Positions 1 through 8,909 of a DNA stretch of 63,801 nt are shown here, one piece after another. The stretch is from positions 1 through 63,801 of the forward strand of contig NZ_LWCS01000036.1 of the NCBI RefSeq assembly GCF_001650495.1, written 5' to 3'. How positions within the stretch are numbered: the stretch's first letter is position 1; every line of letters begins with the position of its first letter. The notes under the pieces were generated by a model, which made no database searches, was not told the DNA's origin, and worked only from the letters and a program-made list of their open reading frames with translations. The DNA is from Mycolicibacterium iranicum (GTDB lineage: Bacteria; Actinomycetota; Actinomycetes; Mycobacteriales; Mycobacteriaceae). Made by a program: the position numbers and the translations under genes.

Positions 1-2
1 CA

Positions 3-995
3 CCCGCCCGCACCATCGCCGACCTCAAGGGACAGAAGGTGTCCGCCAGTGTGGGCTCGGCAGGGCATGGCACCTTGGTCCGTGCCCTCGACAACGCCGG
101 CATCGACCCGAAGACTGGCGTGGAGGTCCTCAACCAGCAGCCGCAGGTCGGCGCGTCCGCACTCGAATCCGGCCAGGTACAGGCGCTCTCACAGTTCGTA
201 GCATGGCCCGGGCTGCTCGCTTTTCAAGACAAGGCCACGCTGCTGTACGACGGCGCGGAGGGCAACTATCCAACGTTCCACGGTGTGGTCGTGCGGCAGG
301 ACTACGCACAGCGGCACCCCGAGGTGCTCGACGCGTTCCTGCAGGCGCAGCTCGACGCGACGGAGTTCCTCAACGACAACCCGCTGGAGTCGGCCGAACT
401 CGTCGCCGAAGGCAGCGGACTGCCCCAGGAGGTCGTGTATCTCTACAACGGTCCCGGCGGCACCAGCTTCGATACCACGCTGAAGCCGTCCTTGGTCGAA
501 GCCCTCAAGGGTGACGTGCCCTACCTGCAGTCCATCGGTGAGTTTGCACCCCTCGACGTCGACGGCTTCGTGTCCGACACTGCGATTCGGAAGGCCTTCG
601 CCGAGCGCGGCCAGGACTACGAGGCCGCGCTGAGCGACGCCGCCAATCCCTCCGCGCTGCGCGGACAGGATCCGGTCTGCAACGTCGCCGTGACCGACGC
701 CAAGCTCGCCGGTGAGCTGTGGATCGAAGGCGCCTCGGCCACACAGCCGGCCGCCAACCCGGACTGCCTGCTGCGTGCCGTGAGGGAAGCCACCGCCGCC
801 GGCCGGACCGTTCGTGCCGCATACATTCCCGACACCGAGTTCGGTACCCGCTGGTATGCCGACAAGTCCTTCTGGGTCAGGGAGGGTCAGAAGCATCTGC
901 CGTTCGACACGGCTGCAGGGGCCGAGCGGTACACGACGGCACACCCTGGTGCTGCGGTCGTCGACTACGAGCAGGCGCTGGCGGGTGCGGTATGA
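3..995 (+). CDS. ABC transporter substrate-binding protein with C-terminal NosL-like domain (5' partial)
   Basis: The reading frame is open from base 3, so the start and signal peptide lie outside the window; a GTG at 39 is internal. The first ~200 visible residues look like the second lobe of a nitrate/sulfonate/taurine (SsuA/TauA-type) binding protein, including the phrase DLKGQKVSASVGS. The last ~110 residues, from DPVCNVAV onward, resemble NosL (copper-binding accessory protein family): VRAAYIPDTEFGTRW, then FWVREGQKHLPF and AAVVDYEQAL. The stop overlaps the permease start (ATGA), so it is the first visible gene of an importer operon. The ligand is unknown; an oxidised sulfur compound or a metal-linked substrate are both possible. 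Confidence 0.8.
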   Translation, partial: PARTIADLKGQKVSASVGSAGHGTLVRALDNAGIDPKTGVEVLNQQPQVGASALESGQVQALSQFVAWPGLLAFQDKATLLYDGAEGNYPTFHGVVVRQDYAQRHPEVLDAFLQAQLDATEFLNDNPLESAELVAEGSGLPQEVVYLYNGPGGTSFDTTLKPSLVEALKGDVPYLQSIGEFAPLDVDGFVSDTAIRKAFAERGQDYEAALSDAANPSALRGQDPVCNVAVTDAKLAGELWIEGASATQPAANPDCLLRAVREATAAGRTVRAAYIPDTEFGTRWYADKSFWVREGQKHLPFDTAAGAERYTTAHPGAAVVDYEQALAGAV

Positions 996-1855
996 CGACC
1001 CCGCCGGCGGTCCTGACCGTCGATGCACCCGTCGTCGTGACACCGCTCAAGACGTCACCGAAGGCGACGCGTAAGACGCCCTGGCTGTCGTGGCTGGTGC
1101 GCATCGGGTCGGTCGCGGCAGCGGTCGGACTCTGGCAAGTGTTGACCGCCAACGATGTTCGGCTCTGGCTGCGCTTCGACACGCTGCCCACCGTCACCGA
1201 CATCGTCGCAGCCCTCGGTGCCCGGATCTCGACGCCGGAGTACTGGCTCGACCTCGGACAGTCGCTGATTCGCATCCTCACCGGGTTCGCGATCGCTGCG
1301 GTGGCCGGAGTCGTCACCGGAATCCTCCTCGGCCGGTCAGCCAAGTTCGCCAACGTGTTCGGGCCCCTCACGGAACTGGCGCGTCCCATCCCCGCGATCG
1401 CCATTGTGCCCGTCGCGATCCTGCTGTTTCCCAGCGACGAAGCGGGAATCGTTTTCATCACTTTCCTTGCCGCGTACTTCCCGATCATGGTGAGCACCCG
1501 TCACGCCGTCCGTGCGTTGCCGACGCTCTGGGAGGATTCGGTGCGCACTCTCGGCGGCAGCCGCTGGGACGTGATCGTGCGAGTCGTGTTACCCGGAATA
1601 CTTCCCGGCGTTTTCGGTGGGTTGTCGGTCGGGATCGGCGTCGCGTGGATCTGTGTCATCTCCGCAGAGATGATCTCCGGACGCCTCGGCGTCGGTTACC
1701 GAACCTGGCAGGCCTACACCGTGCTCGCCTATCCCGACGTGTTCGTCGGCATCATCACGATCGGCGTGCTCGGGTTCGTGACGTCGGCTTCGGTCGAAGT
1801 GATCGGTCGGCGGGTCACGCGTTGGCTGCCGCGGGGTGAGGAGAAATCGCAATGA
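992..1855 (+). CDS. ABC transporter permease (SsuC/TauC-like)
   Basis: This 287-residue inner-membrane permease belongs to the BPD-type family that handles nitrate, sulfonate and taurine. About six hydrophobic segments are visible, and the cytoplasmic EAA-like loop is at LWEDSVRTLGGSRWDVI, followed by VLPGILPGVFGGL, where the ATPase docks. The ATG at 992 overlaps the stop of the binding-protein gene by four bases; longer in-frame extensions only run antisense-like across that gene. It forms an importer with the flanking binding protein and ATPase. The substrate is not determined by the sequence. Confidence 0.9.
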   Translation: MTTPPAVLTVDAPVVVTPLKTSPKATRKTPWLSWLVRIGSVAAAVGLWQVLTANDVRLWLRFDTLPTVTDIVAALGARISTPEYWLDLGQSLIRILTGFAIAAVAGVVTGILLGRSAKFANVFGPLTELARPIPAIAIVPVAILLFPSDEAGIVFITFLAAYFPIMVSTRHAVRALPTLWEDSVRTLGGSRWDVIVRVVLPGILPGVFGGLSVGIGVAWICVISAEMISGRLGVGYRTWQAYTVLAYPDVFVGIITIGVLGFVTSASVEVIGRRVTRWLPRGEEKSQ

Positions 1856-2595
1856 CGGGACTGACTTTCGAATTGCGGGACCTCGTCCTGAGCTATGGCG
1901 GCGCCCCGGTGGTCGACGGCTTGACCCTCGACGTACGGGCCGGCGAAATTCTGGTGCTCACAGGACCTTCCGGCTGCGGGAAGTCCACGGTGCTGCGGGC
2001 GCTGGCCGGGCTGCTGGCTCCCGACAGCGGGGACGTCGTCGCCGACGGCACACTGGTCGCCACCACCTCCCGGGATCGAGCCATGGTGTTCCAGGACAAT
2101 GCCCTGTTGCCCTGGCGCACAGTGCAGTCCAATGTCGAGCTGGCTCTCAAACTGGCAGGCCGGCCCCGGCAGGGGCGCCGCGAGGAGGCCCTCAAGTGGA
2201 TTGGCGACGTCGGACTCACCGGATTCGAAAAGTATCTGCCCAAGAGCCTGTCGGGCGGGATGCGTCAACGCGTCCAGCTCGCGCGCGGGCTGGCAGGAGC
2301 TCCCCGCGCCGTCATGATGGACGAACCCTTCGGCGCGCTGGATACCCAGACCAGGGCGACCATGCAACGACTGCTCATCGACACCTGGCGGGCGCATCCG
2401 ACGACCATCGTCTTCGTCACCCACGACGTCGACGAGGCACTACTGCTCGGCGACCGCATCGCCGTGCTCGGCCGGGCCGGTGAGCCGTTGCGGGCCCTGC
2501 TCGATGTCCCGTCCCCCCGCGACACCGCTGTCTCGCGCGCTGTGCTGCGAGCCGACGTCATTGCCGCACTCGATCATTCGGAGCTTGTTTCCTGA
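1852..2595 (+). CDS. ABC transporter ATP-binding protein (SsuB/TauB-like)
   Basis: A 247-residue nucleotide-binding subunit. Walker A is GPSGCGKST (residues 38-46), the Q-loop is in MVFQDNALLPW, the ABC signature LSGGMRQR is at about 133-140, and Walker B is AVMMDEP followed by FGALDTQ. The switch histidine is in FVTHDVDEA. It energises import through the permease it overlaps by four bases (ATGA at 1852). Its own stop overlaps the ATG of the following flavoprotein by one base (TGATG), so all four genes are probably translated from one message. Confidence 0.92.
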   Translation: MTGLTFELRDLVLSYGGAPVVDGLTLDVRAGEILVLTGPSGCGKSTVLRALAGLLAPDSGDVVADGTLVATTSRDRAMVFQDNALLPWRTVQSNVELALKLAGRPRQGRREEALKWIGDVGLTGFEKYLPKSLSGGMRQRVQLARGLAGAPRAVMMDEPFGALDTQTRATMQRLLIDTWRAHPTTIVFVTHDVDEALLLGDRIAVLGRAGEPLRALLDVPSPRDTAVSRAVLRADVIAALDHSELVS

Positions 2596-5309
2596 TGCAG
2601 ATTCCTTCCCTCGACGATGCCGTGCGCCTCGACTGCGATGTCCTCGTCATCGGCGGCGGCACCGCAGGCACGATGGCCGCACTCACGGCGGCAGAGAACG
2701 GCGCACGTGTCCTCCTGTTGGAAAAGGCTCACGTGCGGCACTCCGGCGCACTGGCGATGGGCATGGACGGCGTCAACAACGCAGTGATCCCTGGCAAGGC
2801 GACACCGGAGGACTACGTCGCCGAGATCACGCGCGCGAACGACGGAATCGTCAACCAACGCACCATCTATCAGACCGCCACCCGGGGCTTCGCGATGGTG
2901 CAGCGGCTGGAGCGCTACGGAGTGAAGTTCGAGAAGGACGAGCACGGCGAGTACGCGGTGCGCCGCGTGCACCGGTCGGGCTCTTACGTGCTGCCGATGC
3001 CGGAGGGCAAAGACGTCAAGAAGGCGCTTTACCGGGTGCTGCGGCAACGATCGATGCGCGAAAAGATCCGCATCGAGAACCGGCTGGTGCCCGTGCGGGT
3101 GCTGACCGAAGACGTGGGCGAGCGAAGCGACGGGAAACCTATTCGCCGCGCGGTCGGGGCCGCCGCGCTGAACAGCCGCACCGGCGAGTTCGTCGTCGTC
3201 GCGGCCAAAGCTGTCATCCTCGCGACGGGGGCCTGCGGACGGCTGGGACTGCCTGCGTCGGGTTACCTCTACGGCACCTACGAGAACCCGACCAACGCGG
3301 GCGACGGCTACTCGATGGCCTTCCACGCCGGTGCTGAGCTGTCCGGGATCGAGTGCTTCCAGATCAATCCGCTCATCAAGGACTACAACGGGCCGGCGTG
3401 TGCCTACGTCGCAAACCCCTTCGGCGGGTACCAGGTCAACGCACACGGTGAGCGTTTCGTCGACTCCGACTACTGGTCCGGCCAGATGATGGCCGAGGTC
3501 AAGAGCGAGATCGAGTCAGCGCGCGGGCCGATCTACCTCAAGGTCAGCCATCTGCCCGACGAGACGCTCAGCGCGCTCGAAGGCATTCTGCACACCACCG
3601 AGCGCCCCACCCGCGGCACGTTCCACGCCAACCGGGGTCACGACTACCGCACCCATGACATCGAAATGCACATCTCCGAGATCGGTCTGTGCAGCGGCCA
3701 TTCCGCGTCGGGGGTATGGGTCGACGAGAACGCCCGCACGACCGTGCCGGGCCTGTATGCGGCAGGTGATCTGGCCTGCGTGCCGCACAACTACATGATC
3801 GGCGCCTTCGTCTACGGCGACCTGGCGGGCGCGCACGCGGCGTCAACCCTCGCCGATGTGACAGCGCCGCAGGACCTTCCGGCTGAGCAGATCGCCGCCG
3901 CGCACGAGCTGATCTACCGTCCGCTACGCAACCCCGACGGCCCGCCCCAACCGCAGGTCGAGTACAAATTGCGTCGCTTCGTCAATGACTATGTAGCGCC
4001 TCCGAAGACCGCGACGAAGCTGTCCCTGGCCGTGGAGACGTTCCACCGCATGCGGGAGGAGGTGGCCGGGATCGGCGCCACCACACCGCATGAGCTGATG
4101 CGTGCGGTAGAGGTATCGTTCATCCGCGACTGCGCCGAGATGGCGGCACGGTCGTCGCTGACCCGCACCGAGTCCCGCTGGGGTTTGTATCACGACCGAA
4201 GCGATATGCCCGAGCGGGACGACGACCTGTGGCGCTATCACCTCAACCTGCGCAAGACTGCCGACGGCGACATCGAGTTCCTCAAACGTCCAGTCGCGCC
4301 GTACTTCGTACCAGTCCCCGGACTGGACGGATTACCAAGTGGCGAAACGGAACCCGTCGCCGTAGCCGAGCCGGAACTGGCCGGAGGGCGGGCACCGGCC
4401 TCCGAGGTGTCGCGCATAGCAGCACCGGCCGCGCAGCCACCGTCTCCCCGTATCGCGGCGGTGCTGGCCATGGACGAACCCTCCGTCGCCGACCTGGAAC
4501 CCTACCTCGGCGACGTCGATGCCGGTGTTCGCCGCACCGCTGTGGACGTGCTCACCGAGACGTTGTGCGATGGGTACTCGGAACCGCTGATCGCCGCACT
4601 CGGCGACGAGGACGTCGAGGTGCGACAGGTCGCTGCGGACGGGATCCGTGAACTGGTCGAAGTCATCCCCAGTCCGGAAACCGTGCTTCCGCATACTGAT
4701 TCCCCGGATCCGGTCGTGCGCGGCGCTGCGGTGTACGTGCTGGCCGCGCGACGCGCCGGTGACCGCGACTTGTACCGGCGCCTGGTCGCCGACCGCGATC
4801 ACCGGGTGCGCATTGACGCGGTGCGCGCATTGGTGTCCGTCGACGACGTCGACGGAGTGGCCGGCGCCCACAGCGATACCAACCGCGAGGTGCGCATCGC
4901 CGTCGCCAACGGCCTCGGCACATTGGGCGCAGGTGCCGACACGGTGCGGGTTCTGATCGACGACCCGGATCCCTTGGTTCGGGCCGCAGCGCTGGCGGCG
5001 ATGGGTGCGATCGGCTGGGATGATGCCGACGTGTCGGCGGTCGAGAAGGCATTGGCGGCGTCGGCGTGGCAGATACGCCAGGGCGCGGCGCGCGCGCTTG
5101 CGGGTGCGCCGTCACCGTCGACCGCTGTTCCACCACTGTCGCAGGCGCTTTCGGATCCCCACCTTGACGTGCGCAAGGCCGCGGTGCTCAGCCTGACGCG
5201 GTGGGCGTCCGCGGTGGATGCGGCGCGGGAGGCACTCGCCGGAGCGCTCGAAGACGGCGACGCCGACGTGCGTGCCTATGCTCGGCGTGCCCTGGAAGCG
5301 GCGACCTAG
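2595..5309 (+). CDS. FAD-dependent fumarate reductase/AprA-like flavoprotein fused to HEAT repeats
   Basis: A 904-residue fusion. Residues ~1-570 are a fumarate reductase/succinate dehydrogenase-type flavoprotein: the Rossmann motif VLVIGGGTAGTMAA lies near residue 17, ILATGACGRLG marks the second FAD contact, and AGDLACVPHNYMIGAFVYG the C-terminal FAD contact. Gene order and the long helical capping segment recall adenylylsulfate reductase alpha subunits, but no ferredoxin-like beta subunit follows. After a proline-rich linker (~570-620), about eight HEAT/PBS-lyase-type repeats fill the C-terminus, with the repeating pattern DxxVRxxAxxAL. The start is fixed by a TGATG junction with the ATPase gene. 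The acceptor and substrate are unknown; oxidation or reduction of the imported ligand is the natural guess. Confidence 0.88.
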   Translation: MQIPSLDDAVRLDCDVLVIGGGTAGTMAALTAAENGARVLLLEKAHVRHSGALAMGMDGVNNAVIPGKATPEDYVAEITRANDGIVNQRTIYQTATRGFAMVQRLERYGVKFEKDEHGEYAVRRVHRSGSYVLPMPEGKDVKKALYRVLRQRSMREKIRIENRLVPVRVLTEDVGERSDGKPIRRAVGAAALNSRTGEFVVVAAKAVILATGACGRLGLPASGYLYGTYENPTNAGDGYSMAFHAGAELSGIECFQINPLIKDYNGPACAYVANPFGGYQVNAHGERFVDSDYWSGQMMAEVKSEIESARGPIYLKVSHLPDETLSALEGILHTTERPTRGTFHANRGHDYRTHDIEMHISEIGLCSGHSASGVWVDENARTTVPGLYAAGDLACVPHNYMIGAFVYGDLAGAHAASTLADVTAPQDLPAEQIAAAHELIYRPLRNPDGPPQPQVEYKLRRFVNDYVAPPKTATKLSLAVETFHRMREEVAGIGATTPHELMRAVEVSFIRDCAEMAARSSLTRTESRWGLYHDRSDMPERDDDLWRYHLNLRKTADGDIEFLKRPVAPYFVPVPGLDGLPSGETEPVAVAEPELAGGRAPASEVSRIAAPAAQPPSPRIAAVLAMDEPSVADLEPYLGDVDAGVRRTAVDVLTETLCDGYSEPLIAALGDEDVEVRQVAADGIRELVEVIPSPETVLPHTDSPDPVVRGAAVYVLAARRAGDRDLYRRLVADRDHRVRIDAVRALVSVDDVDGVAGAHSDTNREVRIAVANGLGTLGAGADTVRVLIDDPDPLVRAAALAAMGAIGWDDADVSAVEKALAASAWQIRQGAARALAGAPSPSTAVPPLSQALSDPHLDVRKAAVLSLTRWASAVDAAREALAGALEDGDADVRAYARRALEAAT

Positions 5310-5342
5310 TCGCACCGCGAGCGCGACGCAAATTGACCAGGA

Positions 5343-6548
5343 TCAGAAGTAGCCGTTGGCCGGAGGTGTCGCGCCGTTCACGAGGTAGTTGCCCACCACG
5401 TGCGCCTTGTAGTCGAGCGGATTGTGGCTCGCGACGGTGCGTGTGTTGCGCCAATGCCGGTCCAGGTTCAGCTTTCGCGAGGTCGCCGACGCTCCCCCGG
5501 TGTCGAACAGCCGCTGCGCCGCGTCCAGTGTGAGGCGCTCGGCGACCAGCTGCGCCTGTGCGACCACGACGGCGGCATCCGCCAGCGCGGCCTGGTCGCC
5601 CTGAGAGCCGTTGTCGACCAACGCATCGAGGGAGTCGGCTGCCGAGAGCACCAGTGCCTCCGCAGCGGCTGCAGCAGCTCCGATCTCACCGACAGCGTGC
5701 AGTACGAACGGATCCTCGGCGGCGCGGTCGGCCAACGAGTGAGCCGCCGGCCGCGCCCGCGTCTGGACATACTCGACAGCATCGTTGCGCACAGCGACGG
5801 CAATCCCCGCGGCCACCGCGGCGAGGTACAGCTGCAGGAACGTCGTGCTGTGCCCGAGGTGGTTACCGTCGGACACCGTCGTCACCTCGATCGGTGCGAT
5901 CTCGACGTCGGTGAAGCGCGTGGCACCGCTGGCAGTCGTGCGCTGCCCGAACCCGTCCCAGTCGTCGAACAATTCGACACCGGCACGGTCGGTGGGCACG
6001 ATGACCTGCACGTCGTTGCCCCGAGAATCGCTCGCCGATACGGCGATCACATCGGCGTACAGCGTTCCCGTCGAATAGAACTTGTGGCCGTTGAGCCGCA
6101 GCACGCCATCGGCGTCGGGCAGCACGGAGGTGTCCGAACTGCCCGGCGCCCGGCCTTTGGCATCCGTGATGGCATTGCCGAATACCAGTCCAGCGTTGAT
6201 CTTCGGAAACCACTCGACTCGCTCGGACTCGGTCGCCCGGTTGCTCAACAGCCGCTCTGCGAAACCGAAGTGGGGTCGTAGCGCCTGCGCCAAGTTGGAG
6301 CTGCCGGAAGCGATGTGAATGACAGCTGACAGCACATCCCGCGTGCTTCCCCCCGGGCCGCCATACCGCTTCGGAACCCGCAGGCTCAGGACTCCGGTGC
6401 GACGCAGCTCGGCGAACGCGTCGTGTTGCAGGATCCGCTCCCGCTCGGCAGACGGATCCTCGGCGCGCAGCGCCGCGACGATCGGGGTGAGGCGCGCAAG
6501 GCGCTCTGCGACATCGCCGGTCACTTCGCCGGCGGTTGCGAGGGTCAT
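5343..6548 (-). CDS. SfnB/DszC-like flavin-dependent acyl-CoA dehydrogenase-family monooxygenase
   Basis: A 401-residue protein with the acyl-CoA dehydrogenase fold (N-terminal helical domain, middle beta domain, C-terminal helical domain). The features RVPKRYGGPGGSTRDV, ASGSSNLAQ and LDRHWRNTRTVASHNPLDYK fit the SfnB/DszC sulfur-acquisition group, which uses reduced FMN to oxidise sulfur or sulfones rather than acyl-CoA. I chose the ATG at 6548 because AAGGAGAA lies just upstream; the open frame further upstream is antisense-like. It starts 16 bases after the SfnG-like gene and is the last gene of a four-gene leftward operon. It converges on the HEAT flavoprotein gene with 33 bases between the two stops. 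Confidence 0.88.
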   Translation of the reverse strand: MTLATAGEVTGDVAERLARLTPIVAALRAEDPSAERERILQHDAFAELRRTGVLSLRVPKRYGGPGGSTRDVLSAVIHIASGSSNLAQALRPHFGFAERLLSNRATESERVEWFPKINAGLVFGNAITDAKGRAPGSSDTSVLPDADGVLRLNGHKFYSTGTLYADVIAVSASDSRGNDVQVIVPTDRAGVELFDDWDGFGQRTTASGATRFTDVEIAPIEVTTVSDGNHLGHSTTFLQLYLAAVAAGIAVAVRNDAVEYVQTRARPAAHSLADRAAEDPFVLHAVGEIGAAAAAAEALVLSAADSLDALVDNGSQGDQAALADAAVVVAQAQLVAERLTLDAAQRLFDTGGASATSRKLNLDRHWRNTRTVASHNPLDYKAHVVGNYLVNGATPPANGYF

Positions 6549-6564
6549 CGTTTCTCCTTGTTCG

Positions 6565-7575
6565 TCAGCGAAAGCGCGAGATGATGTGTTCGGCAAACCG
6601 GTCCAGTTCGGCTTCGATCGGCTGGAACTGGAGCATGAACAGCTCGATGCCCGCGGCGTGGAACGCTGAGATCCTTTCGGCGACCGTGTCGTAGCTGCCG
6701 ACGAGGCCTGCAAGCGTGCCACCGTTGGAGCCGACGCGGCTGGTTCCCGCAAGCACCTTGTACATCTGGGTCTTCGGATCGGTACCGCCGGAGATCTCCG
6801 GGCGGGCCTCCGCGTCGACGAGGGCCTGCAGATACGCTGCCTCGGCCTGCGCCTCAGCATCAGTGGCACGCGCGATGACAAACGCGGACAGGCCGAATCG
6901 CAGCGGCGGGCCGCCGGTACGACGCGATCTCAGATCGGCGATGACGTCTTCGGTGTCGGCCAGCGGTCTGCCATTGATGAAAAAGACGTCGGCGGTGGCC
7001 GCTGCGAGCGCACGACCGGGCTCCGACTCGCCACCGACGTACACCGGCGGCACGAAGCGCGGCACCGGGCGTACCAGCGCGAACTGGCGTCCGCCGGTGT
7101 CGACCTGCTTTCCGGCCCACAACGCGGTCACTAGGTCCAGCCACTCCCTGGTGTGGGCATAGCGGTCGTCGTGGTCGAGACTGCCGACACCGAGGGCTTC
7201 CAACTCGGGCAGAAACCACCCGCTGACCACGTTGATCGACAGCCGGCCGCTCGAGATGTCGGAGATGTTCGCGGCGATCTTCGCGAACACCAAAGGATTC
7301 AACAGCAGCGGCTTGATTGCGCCGATCAACTCGATGGTCTCGGTGGCTTCCGCGAGGGCTGCCAACGTCGACCACGTTTCGAGCACGTCGTCCTCCACGT
7401 CACTCGGATGGATCACGTGCTGGGCCACCAACGTCGCGTCGAATCCGACCTTTTCGGCATGCACGATGAGGTCGCGGTTGCGGCGGTAGCTGGCATCCGG
7501 CACGTCAAGCGGGTGGCTGCGGGCACCATGATTGCCGTACACGGGTGCCCAGATCCCAAATCGTGGGGCCGTCAT
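6565..7575 (-). CDS. LLM-class flavin-dependent monooxygenase, SfnG/SsuD-like
   Basis: A 336-residue luciferase-like TIM-barrel enzyme that uses FMNH2 and O2. Family features seen are FGIWAPVYGNHG at the N-terminus, the conserved NPLVFAKIAANISDISSGRLSIN stretch (read here in parts) and NVVSGWF. The closest named group by pattern is the dimethylsulfone/alkanesulfonate monooxygenases (SfnG, SsuD), which release sulfite or a sulfinate. The ATG at 7575 overlaps the stop of the glutamine-synthetase-like gene (ATGA), implying translational coupling. No flavin reductase gene is visible nearby, so FMNH2 must be supplied from elsewhere. The exact substrate is an inference. Confidence 0.88.
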   Translation of the reverse strand: MTAPRFGIWAPVYGNHGARSHPLDVPDASYRRNRDLIVHAEKVGFDATLVAQHVIHPSDVEDDVLETWSTLAALAEATETIELIGAIKPLLLNPLVFAKIAANISDISSGRLSINVVSGWFLPELEALGVGSLDHDDRYAHTREWLDLVTALWAGKQVDTGGRQFALVRPVPRFVPPVYVGGESEPGRALAAATADVFFINGRPLADTEDVIADLRSRRTGGPPLRFGLSAFVIARATDAEAQAEAAYLQALVDAEARPEISGGTDPKTQMYKVLAGTSRVGSNGGTLAGLVGSYDTVAERISAFHAAGIELFMLQFQPIEAELDRFAEHIISRFR

Positions 7576-8909
7576 GAGGAACTGAGGTAGCGGTGGCGTT
7601 CCCAGTCGCTGACGTGCCCGGCGTACTGATCCCACTCGCTGCGGGCGATTGCGGCGAAGTCGAGTACCGACTGCTCACCGAGGATGTCGAGGATCGTGTC
7701 GTCCTGAATTGCCAGCGCCACCGCGGTCCCCAGCGAGTCTGGCAGCGGGGCGCCCTTGCCGTAGAGGTTTCCCTTCGCAGCCTCCGGGGGCTCACGGCGC
7801 GCTTCGAGCCCGGCGATGATCGCCGCCAGTGCCGACGCGATCAGCCAGTAGGGGTTGGAATCAGCTGCGCCGGAACGTAACTCGATACGGGAGGATCCTC
7901 GCTTATCTTCAATCAGTGAGCGGATCGCGGCACTGCGGTTGTCGCGGCTCCAGTTCACGGTGTCGGGTGCAAACGTGTCCGGCGCGAAGCGGCGGTACGC
8001 GTTGACTGAGTGCGCGCCAAACAACGTGATCGACGGCAGGTGTTCGAGTAGCCCGGCGATGGCGTAGCGCGCATCCTGACTCTCGTCACCATTCTCCGGA
8101 TCGAAGACCGGCTGATCGTCGCGCCACAGCGAGATATGAAGGTGCGCCGAGCTTCCCGAATGCTCCGAAAACGGTTTGGGCATGAAGCTTGCGAGCTTGC
8201 CGTGCCTGCGCGCGACCTCCTTGGCCGCATACTTCAGCCGGGCGCTGTCGTCGGCGGCCGCCAAGGCGCCGGTGTAGACCAGGTTGGTCTCCACCTGTCC
8301 CGGCCCGTACTCGGTTTGAATGCCTTCCAAACGCGTGAAGGCACCGAGGGTTTCATACAGATCGGCGATCAGCGGATCGAGTGCGTTCGCATTCTCCAGC
8401 GAGTACGCCTGGATCCGGTCGATGATCGGAGAACCGTCGGTGTTCAGCAGATAGAACTCAAACTCCACGCCGACCTTGGCCGTGAGACCGAGACCTTCCA
8501 GCCGGCTCAGCACGCGACGAAGCACACCGCGGGCGTCCAGTAGCGACGGAGTGCGCTGGTGAGTGACGATGTCGGAGATCACATGCCCGACGCCCGGCCG
8601 CCACGGCACCCTTGTGAACGTCGAAAGGTCGGGCACAGCATAGACATCCGGATACCCGCCGTTCCAGTTGGTCAAGGCCAGACCGCCGACCACCGTTCCG
8701 TCGGTATTCCAGCCCAGCGCCGCCTCACAGAATGCAAACCCCGCACCTGTGGCCCGATCAAGGAACTGGGCGGCCGGGATGCGTTTGCCTGCCGCATGCC
8801 CGAACGGGTCGCTCCAGGCGACCTCGACCTCGGTCAGAGTGCCGTCGGCGATGGCCTTCCGAATCTCGTCGGAGCCCTCAGTTAGGGCACGCTCGGACAC
8901 CTGGGTCAT
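7572..8909 (-). CDS. glutamine synthetase-like (gamma-glutamyl ligase) protein
   Basis: A 445-residue member of the glutamine synthetase superfamily. Metal- and substrate-binding blocks are recognisable: GVEFEFYLL (metal Glu), TEYGPGQVE, HSGSSAHLHISLW (the HxH ammonium/metal region) and ELRSGAADSNPYWL. Such divergent GS-like enzymes often gamma-glutamylate amines (PuuA, GlnA3/4 types) rather than make glutamine. It is coupled on both sides: its ATG at 8909 overlaps the permease stop and its stop overlaps the SfnG-like start. I infer that it tags an imported amino compound before oxidation; plain glutamine synthesis is less likely in this context. Confidence 0.88.
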   Translation of the reverse strand: MTQVSERALTEGSDEIRKAIADGTLTEVEVAWSDPFGHAAGKRIPAAQFLDRATGAGFAFCEAALGWNTDGTVVGGLALTNWNGGYPDVYAVPDLSTFTRVPWRPGVGHVISDIVTHQRTPSLLDARGVLRRVLSRLEGLGLTAKVGVEFEFYLLNTDGSPIIDRIQAYSLENANALDPLIADLYETLGAFTRLEGIQTEYGPGQVETNLVYTGALAAADDSARLKYAAKEVARRHGKLASFMPKPFSEHSGSSAHLHISLWRDDQPVFDPENGDESQDARYAIAGLLEHLPSITLFGAHSVNAYRRFAPDTFAPDTVNWSRDNRSAAIRSLIEDKRGSSRIELRSGAADSNPYWLIASALAAIIAGLEARREPPEAAKGNLYGKGAPLPDSLGTAVALAIQDDTILDILGEQSVLDFAAIARSEWDQYAGHVSDWERHRYLSSS

